A DNA stretch of 64,000 bases. Origin: Porites lobata (taxonomy: Eukaryota; Cnidaria; Anthozoa; Scleractinia; Poritidae). Below, piece after piece: positions 56,746 through 64,000 of this stretch (its first letter is position 1; every line of letters starts with the position of its first letter). The DNA lies in NCBI GenBank assembly GCA_942486035.1, contig CALNXK010000104.1, positions 263,501 through 327,500 of the forward strand, written 5' to 3'. Position numbers and translations under genes: made by a program. The notes under the pieces are model-generated. The model saw nothing but the letters and a program-made list of their open reading frames with translations, did not search any database and was not told the DNA's origin.

Positions 56746-58256
56746 TTCTTAATGTGCCTTAATTCCTGCTTGTAGGTTTCGCAAAAAGCCGTAGATGGTC
56801 CATTTCTATTAAGCTACATTTGTTTTTTTCTAGACAATTAACAAATTTTAGCGTCAAGGTCTTAGCTTGGCCATTTTAACGGTAGCTGCAATGCACTTCT
56901 TTCATATGGCGCGTGGTTGCTGAACTAAATTTTACTGCTTCAAATAAGGCATTTCAGGTCAACTGATCAGTATGGCCTGTCAGGTGAAGACTTTCAAATC
57001 CCTACATACTTTCCAAGCGTATCGTTGTTAACGCCGAATAAGTACTATATATCGCCAAGGTGTTGCTGAAAGAAACAGCTTTTAAAATATTTTGACTTCT
57101 TTCATAGTCAGTAGGCATGAAAGACAAAAACAATCGCAGAAACAAAAGAACAGCCAAATGGTTTTGAGCCAGTAACTTCATATAATTGGCTTTGTAGTAG
57201 GCTTTTTTTATATACGGTTGAGAAGTCCCAGGTGCTATTAACAGAAGTTGTTTTAAAAATATCATACAATGAATTGTTAACCCTTCACTATTCTTTCATT
57301 AAGAGTCAAACTTTGGTCGAACAACATTACCATTCAATACCGTAGATTTTCTCGCGTCTTTTCTGGACCCCAGGACCCTCGCTCTTCTCCTAAGCCCCCT
57401 TACTCTGATCGACACCCTTTCGGCCTAGGTCAAACGTTGAACTTTTCATGAGACGAACCAAACTTAGGTAGTTAAGTCAAAAATATAAAAGTCCGACGTC
57501 TGGCTCAGTTATTAAGTTCGTCTGAATGAGTCTGGATCGTACAAACCTTCCTTCCGTCTGCATCAGACGGATAGAGCGTCTGAAGATCATCTTCGGGCCA
57601 AACCTCGATGGTCGCATGCGATGAACTAAACTAATAAACGAAAAATTTTATCATAATGTACATTTAGTCTCGTTCGAGAGAAAATTTATCACTGATCTTC
57701 GGCGAGTCCTAAGTTCTATTTCTGACCCACAGAAGATCTTAACTTTTTGGTTCGTTTCATGAAAAGTTGGACGTCCTAGATACTTGATGACCAGGGCCCA
57801 GTTGTTGGAAGGTCGATAAGCGCTAACCCAGGGTTAAATTTTAACCCGGGTCTCTTATTCTCACCATCAAAAGCATTTTCTCGGACAATTTTCTGTAATC
57901 TTTTTAGAGTAGCCAATAATCAAATTGTAGACAAAAAGAATTAAACTGAATTTACTTTTTAAACTTTCAAATCTGAATTCAAATTTCGCACTAACCCTGG
58001 GTTATCTTAACAAAAACTTGGCTCGCTAAATTTATTAATCGAAATTAACAAACAGCAAACAGCAAACGAGCAAGAACACCAGTTTTCCTGGTTTATTTTT
58101 ACAAAAAGCGAAGGCAAACAACTAGTCTGTTACCGTAAGACTAGCGCCACCAGCTTTCATAATAATGCTTACAAAAGTTCCTTGAACAGCGATGCGATGT
58201 TTTTCGTCTAATACTTCACAGTTGGCGATTGAGGTTTCTTTCGCAATGAGCACTGA
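56746..58256. other. CACHD1 3' flank
   Basis: It contains a probable diverged relative of the 48341 MITE (57420-57790, with GACGTCT/AGACG words) and an inverted word pair CTAACCCAGGGTTA / TAACCCTGGGTTA (57827 and 57994), probably a MITE remnant. No gene. Confidence 0.45.
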
Positions 58257-58742
58257 GCAATGAGCCTCCGCTTGCGTACCCCGTTCAGAAAAGTCATTCC
58301 CGGCTAAACTTTCAAATGAAACCACTTTTAAAATAGACAGTACGTATTTTGATTTACACTCCTTTGTTAGTAAATAAAAGGCATATTGTAAGCGGTCAAC
58401 ACTACAGAGGGATTCAACTGCGCGATACACTCAGCAGATCCTGAAAAGATATGAACAACCATATGAATTTCTGAATTTCCATGGCGCATATTAAGGCATA
58501 TTTCCCTACCATAAGACAGCATAAAACAATAAAAAACACTTCAAAATCGATCCTTCTCTCGGCCAACGGAGGACCATTCACGAAAACAACCACGCGAGGA
58601 ATAAGCGCTTTCAACTTACGTTGATTTCAACAGCCAATCAGATCCTGAGGCATTGTTACAACAGCCAATCAACGTTACCGCCAAAATCTGGCCGCAGTGA
58701 GCACAAACGTGAGAGAGTTTGTATCAGGCCCAATTTTAGCGG
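58257..58742. repeat. dispersed repeat, copy 2 (about 490 bp)
   Basis: Same family and orientation as 30339-30836. The minus strand has an open frame (58122-58430, 102 residues) that shares VSFESLAGNDFSERGTQAEA with copy 1. It is followed by a GC-rich stretch (58742-58770) and CACCATGGGTAAGAAAATTT. Confidence 0.6.
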
Positions 58743-60525
58743 AGCCTCGCGCGCGACGCGCGCCAGCGGAGCACCATGGGTAAGAAAATTTGGTAAACTA
58801 TCCATCCGATAAAATTTGGTTATGACGTAGCGTAAAGACTTATCTTTTTAAAGAATCCTATGATTTTTAACTTCTATTTTTAATACACGTTTTTTATTTC
58901 TTTGTTTATCTGTAATTTTATCTTAGTATTTTTAGATTTTAGATTTTTAACTTTCATTCTTGTACAATGTATATAAATTTTTTAATCTTTGTAACAAATT
59001 TATCTCGTGTTTTGTTTTTTAGCTTTTAGGTTCTACGTTAACATAATCATTGTAAAGCGCTATTAAAGAGTAGCTGAATAGCGTTATATAAATAATTATC
59101 ATCATTATTATTAGAATGAAATAGAAAACGTTTTCCAATTAAGACGGAGCCCTTTCTTAGCTAATTGGTGCGCTATTTATTGGTGCGAGAGAGATTTATG
59201 AGTTGAGACTGCACAGTAACGTGCCTTGCTTCGCATTATGTAGCAAAACACCACCGACCAAACAAGTCTTTATTATGGGGACTTGGGACTGTGGACTCGT
59301 CATACATCGAAACACGATTGATTTAGAAAATACAATTTAAACAGAGTGGAATCACCGCATACTTAAAACAATCTTAACGTTTCCTACTTTTATTTTTAGC
59401 AACATCTTTGTTTCTGCTAGTGGGGACAACTGAGAAACGCAAAGCGTCGTGGAGAGCACGTTCCTGTGCCCCACGTTGGGTATCCACTCTTGTATCTATC
59501 TGCTGCTGCTTAAGTTTACTTCGTTGGTTCCTTGCATTATCATTTAATATTTATTCATTTTTTCTTTTGTTTTTCTTTTCGGAAATAGTTATTCACCATT
59601 GTATTTTGCAATAAACAGCTAGAAAACTGGCGTTATTGTCTGGAACTACTGAAAGCCGAGCAGACGTGTAATATACCGAAGACTGTTATTTTCCGGTTGT
59701 TCAGAGATTTTGATGAAAGAAGTATGTATAAAAGACGCTTTTTCTAAATATTTCTTTCTTTTCTTCCTTAAAAGGACAACACAACTTGATTCATATTGGA
59801 CTTATATTCTACGACTACAAGCGGTCAAACTACTGCTTTTCGAGACAAAGGCTTCAAAATAATGATAACAATAAACAGGTAGTCGTTTTCTTGTATTGAC
59901 CAGTGTTTTCTAAATTCATGGCCTGGAGGGGTCTTCTGGGATTTTTTTAGGGAGGGAGAGAGAAGTGTTGCGGAAACCGGTTCCAAAATCATGACGCTAT
60001 TTCAAACCAAAACATGCCACATGTTTTTAGGGCCTCTAAATCCATATGACAAAATTTTCCTTTGGCTTTGTGTCGGGTTTTGTTGCAGAGTTAGTTTCAT
60101 GGGAGTTAAAAGGGCTAGATAATGCTTGCACCCTTGTGGCTCCCTTGAAATTCATGAGTCCGTTTTTGAAAAGTCCTCGTAATTACCGGGTTGGAAAGCT
60201 GTTTTCTTCAAAATTCAAGATCGAGGCTTTAATAGTGTTAAATAGTTTGGTGACAATAATAATAATAATAATAATAATAATAGTAATAATGATAATAATA
60301 ATAATAATAATTTATTTCTTATTAGTACGCAAATTAACATCTGAATATGATCAAATGCGTCTTACAACTATAACTACCTTTAATGCTCTTAACCCATAAC
60401 CCCTTAGATAAACAAGTAACCAGACCAGAATTATTATGGGGAAAAGGGGTAAGGGATGAAGTACTCCAAATATGGACAGCAGGTCACTACATATTGGTGT
60501 AACAGTCCGAAATCTACAAGGGGAG
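58743..60525. other. unassigned region with TAA microsatellite
   Basis: No gene recognised. An ATA/TAA microsatellite lies at 60256-60312. Confidence 0.5.
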
Positions 60526-60695
60526 AAGTGATAATCCTCTCTAGGGAGTGATAATCCCCCAGGATAATGACAGGTGATAATCCTCTCTTGCGGGTGATAA
60601 TCCCCCAGGATAGTGAGAAGCTAGGTGATAATCCTCTCTAGGGGTTGATAATCCCCCAAGGTTGTGAGTGGAGGTGATAATCCCCCTTGGGTACT
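60526..60695. repeat. GATAATCC-rich minisatellite
   Basis: Seven copies of GATAATCC lie within about 155 bp, alternating GATAATCCTCTC and GATAATCCCCC, in diverged units of about 50 bp. The stretch is noncoding. Confidence 0.7.
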
Positions 60696-61294
60696 GGAAA
60701 GGTGGAAAGACCTCTCTAGATGTCTTATTCCCCGGTTTAAGGAGTAAAAAGAGTCTATGAGGCAAAGTGTGACCTCTATATGGGAGCACTTCATCCCCAC
60801 AAATACCCCAAACAGGTATTCCCCATAGACAAACAACAGGAATTGTAGGGCTATTTCCATAGTCAAATGTCACTTGAAAGAATGGTCACATGGTACTTGA
60901 ACATTGCGTGTAAGATTAGACTGGGCAAATGTCCCATTGACTAGGTATCAGCTGAGGACTTCAAACCAAGAGCAGCAACAAGTTGGTCAGCGGCCTAAGA
61001 CTTCCTCCACAGCAGATGACGAGATATGCAATAACAAATAACAAAACAAAGGATCAGTCTGTAAATTAAGCACAATTAATTGACTAATTACACAAACTGG
61101 GTGCAACTGGTGTATCTATCAAGTCAGGGCCAGATACTGAGATGGGAGAACCCAATATACATTGACAAAATTTTTAAACAATTCCTTATCGATAAATCGG
61201 AATACACATGCTCATGGTTGTTGTTTGTAAGCTACTAAAAGTAACTGTATAATTTATGGTTTCAACCGAATTATTGAAACAATGACAATAGTAC

Positions 61295-61855
61295 ATTCCA
61301 AGGTCCCCTGGGGACAACCACAAGAAGAGAGGTTATAATTCCCAGGCCCCCTGGGGACGACCACAACAAACCATCAAGTCCCCATGCTACAGAGAGGTCC
61401 TAATCCTCTCTCTGGGATCCTAATTCCCAGGCCCCCTGGGGACAACCACAACAAGCCACCATATTTTTTTTGTTTTGCTTTTTGTTTGTTTGTTTTTATT
61501 TTTTATTTGTTTTTTTGTTTGTTTTTTGTTTTTGTTTTGTTGTTGTTTTTGTTTTTTGAGTGTGTTTTTTTGTTGTTTTTTTGTTGTTTTTTGTTTTTGT
61601 TTTTGTTTTTTTGTTTTTCTTCTTTTTCATCAAGTCCCCAGGCTACAGAGAGGTCCTAATCCTCTCTCTGGGATCCTAATTCCCAGGCCCCCTGGGGAGA
61701 ACCACAACAAGAAAGGTGAGATCCGAACGAGAGGACTCACCTAATAAAAACATTATCACACAACAACAACACAACAACCAGGCTAAAGAGAGGTCCTAAT
61801 CCTATCTCTGGGGTCCTGATCCGCAGGCTCCGGGAGGTGGTAATCCCTGAGAATT
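61295..61855 (+). repeat. tandem CCTAATCC/CCCAGG repeat with a T/G-rich insert
   Basis: A unit of about 85 bp (CAAGTCCCCAGGCTACAGAG, GTCCTAATCCTCTCTCTGGG, ATTCCCAGGCCCCCTGGGG) is seen at 61373-61458 and 61628-61711, with partial units at 61298-61372 and 61778-61850. A T/G-only low-complexity stretch (61463-61627) separates the two full copies. Confidence 0.7.
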
Positions 61856-63229
61856 TTAGCTCATAATTCCTCTATATGATCCAGAGAACGAAGGAAATTT
61901 CTGATTTTCGAATACTGTAAAACGCGCTTTTTTAAAGGAGCAGTCTGCACGTGCGAAGGATGAAACCGACCTTGATGATTTTCTGTCATGTATTATTCTC
62001 AACTCATAATAAGTTAGGTGTGAATAAAGAATTAAAACTGAAAATCAATCCATTATTTGAAAAAACCTCGAAGACCAATCGTCACAGATTTGATTTTAAC
62101 AGTCGGTATTCTTTCCTACTCCATAGTAAGAGCATAATAAAAGCACGGACATGCATACTTGAATCCCCTGGACTTGAATAAAGTGAATTTCAGAGGCCGC
62201 GGCGCCAAGTCCTTCTTCAAAATACAGTAAGTGAACTCAAAAATAACTTTCCATGTCTCAAAGCTCTCACTACAGTCACATGCACACAATATTGCAAAAA
62301 CAGATGTCGTTCGAGGCACAATATAATAAGAATATTAAGTTAAATATCGATAAACCAGAAAAATACCACACCTGAATCATGAGAGAGCAACTCTGATCCC
62401 AAAGGAAGACACACTGGGCTAAGATGATTTGCTGCAGAGGAACCTTGACTGTGAAGTCCCAGCCGAGAGAGACGAAACAGCTAGAGTGACGGTACATGCG
62501 AGAGGATATCGAAAGTTCAAGAAGAGGAGAAAGCAGCGACATTCGAGATGAGGGTTGCACGATTGTAGATCAATGTTCCAAGGACGGAGTTCGACCAAGA
62601 GCGGCGGTGCAACATCTCTTCGTGGAAAGTCTGTCCAGAAAAACTCGAACGCCTAGGGCTTGCATGCAGTTGGAAGATCAAGGTAGCCCTTCCTAAACGG
62701 TGATCTCGTCATTACAGCTTAGCAAAAATTCCAATACATGAAGAAAAAATCCAGGCTATAAGTAACAAATATTTTGTTCCACGAAGAGAAGAATATGAAG
62801 TGCTATTTTGCTGAGCTAGGCGCGAAAATATAGGCATCAACTGTACATGTGATAGCTGGCATATAATTGGCTGAGCGAAACAATTAGTGTGACAGGGGTC
62901 ACATGCAGGACTTGACCCCTGAAAGGAAGTGAGCTTATTCCACTACTAGTAAGGGACGGACCATTAGAAAACTTATGAAGTGGGGGGGAGCTGGTGGCGG
63001 GTGAAGTACAAAAAAAAATTCGCGCAAGGGAAAGTTAAAGGAAAAAAAATTCTTGCAAGCCAATTAACCATAAAAAATATTCATGCTGTGGCCTAAAAAA
63101 ATTCATACAAGGAATTTGATAACGAAAAAAATTCCTGCGGCTCGAAAATTCCCCTCTCCCCCCATAACTTTTCTAATGGTCCGTCCTTAAGGGCGGGTTT
63201 ATGGTTATCACATTAACTCCAATTTATCC
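61856..63229. other. unassigned region
   Basis: No supported gene. A pair of matching words (GGACGGACCATTAGAAAA at 62953 and its near reverse complement at 63168) marks a small inverted repeat of about 230 bp, probably a MITE. Confidence 0.45.
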
Positions 63230-64000
63230 TGTTGTATAAATTAGCTGTAAATATTACAATAAAATATACTTAAGAATACCTAAAATTTATAATCTAAAAT
63301 TTATCAATCTAACTATAACAGGCAAAAGCCTTCCTAAATAAGTAAGTCCTAATTGTTCCTTTAAAAACCAAAAAGTTATCGATGTCTCTGACACTTGCAG
63401 GCAGACTGTTCTACAGTGCAGGGGCAGCTATTTGGAATGATCTGTCAACTGCAATAGTAGTTCTTCAGAAGAACGAAGCTGGTATTTACATTTCTCCTTT
63501 AATCGAACTAGATTGCAGATATAGGAGGGCGCCAGTTGATATATTGCTTTAAACGTTAAAACTAAGATTTTAAACTCGATACGGTAAGCAACGGGTAGCC
63601 AATGCAAAGAAAATAAGACGGGTGTAATATGATTAAACCTCGGAGTTGAGCATACGAGCCGGGCAGCACTATTTTGAATGCGTTGTAACTTACTCATGTG
63701 TACCGCGGAACTTTATAAAGAAGACTATTATAGTAATCTAAGCGGCCTATAACAATAGAGTGAACAAGCGTTTGTATGGCATCATTCTTGAGGTACTTTC
63801 TGATCCGACTTGTATTGTAAATATGAAAAAACACAGCTTTACATATCTTATTAATGTATGGTATCATACTCAGGTTCCAGTCAAACCATGATCCCAAGTT
63901 CCTAACTGAAGTTACGGGAGCCATAATGCTCTCACCGACACTGAAACCATCAATGTTTACTTTAGCCGGTTGCTTTCTGGTGCCGATAATCATGAACTCC
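63230..64000 (-). mobile_element. LINE 3' fragment running off the window end
   Basis: The minus strand reads VTSVRNLGSWFDWNLSMIPY, KYLKNDAIQTLVHSIVIGRL and DYYNSLLYKVP (63694-63993), then after a frame change SKLQRIQNSAARLVCSTPRF, NHITPVLFSLHWLPVAYRIE and FKILVLTFKAIYQLAPSY. This is the thumb and C-terminal domain of an L2-like LINE. The remainder is beyond 64000. Confidence 0.75.

Noticed and set aside
60541..60873. Two overlapping minus-strand open frames with repeated PGGLSPAREDYH-like units.
   Set aside because: These are translations of the GATAATCC minisatellite and have no other support.
61384..61744. Phe/Cys/Leu-rich open frames suggesting membrane proteins.
   Set aside because: Produced by the T/G-only low-complexity tract.
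1..64000. CRISPR arrays or prokaryotic operons.
   Set aside because: No regularly spaced direct repeats with unique spacers; gene structure is eukaryotic throughout.

Overview
The window looks like AT-rich, repeat-laden genomic DNA of an anthozoan cnidarian, probably a stony coral or close relative. The organism is inferred from the intron-rich gene structure, the intronless rhodopsin-type GPCR, and the mix of APE-type and RLE-type non-LTR retrotransposons, a Penelope-like element, Harbinger-like MITEs and RecQ-like fragments. No database search was possible.

The backbone is one + strand gene of about 47 kb (9440-56745). I assembled it from 15 exons using homology, GT/AG boundaries and phase. 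The exon lengths sum to 4023 nt, divisible by three, giving 1340 codons plus stop. Domain order (signal peptide, VWA domain, two Cache-type repeats, Cys-rich juxtamembrane segment, one transmembrane helix, cytosolic tail) and local sequence identify it as CACHD1, the alpha2delta-like modulator of voltage-gated calcium channels. Exon 2 has one in-frame TAA at codon 99, exactly where the vertebrate protein has Tyr. Everything else is intact, so this is a recent nonsense allele, a base error or a recoded codon. The VWA MIDAS core is DxSxS, unlike the DxGxS of vertebrate CACHD1.

Upstream (4161-5189, minus strand) lies a complete intronless class A GPCR. No other intact host gene is visible.

Region by region: 1-4160 holds a broken LINE. 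4161-5189 is the GPCR. 5190-9439 is mostly unassigned and holds a LINE tail. Intron 1 holds a three-level nest: a DNA transposon inside a Penelope-like element inside a LINE. Intron 2 holds a foldback nest, a RecQ-like fragment and a palindromic MITE. Intron 3 holds a second, inverted RecQ-like fragment (so exon 3 is flanked by inverted repeats), a hAT-like element with an OTU-like fragment, a convergent pair of retroposons and a 315-bp insertion flanked by a 9-bp duplication that contains a textbook hammerhead ribozyme. Introns 4-14 hold MITEs, foldback elements, LINE tails, an RLE-type LINE (intron 9) and a nearly complete antisense LINE (intron 14). From 56746 to 64000 there are only repeats, including GATAATCC-rich minisatellites and a LINE running off the window end.

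The two points most worth following are the hammerhead-bearing insertion, which lies in the sense orientation of CACHD1 intron 3, and the isolated nonsense codon in exon 2.
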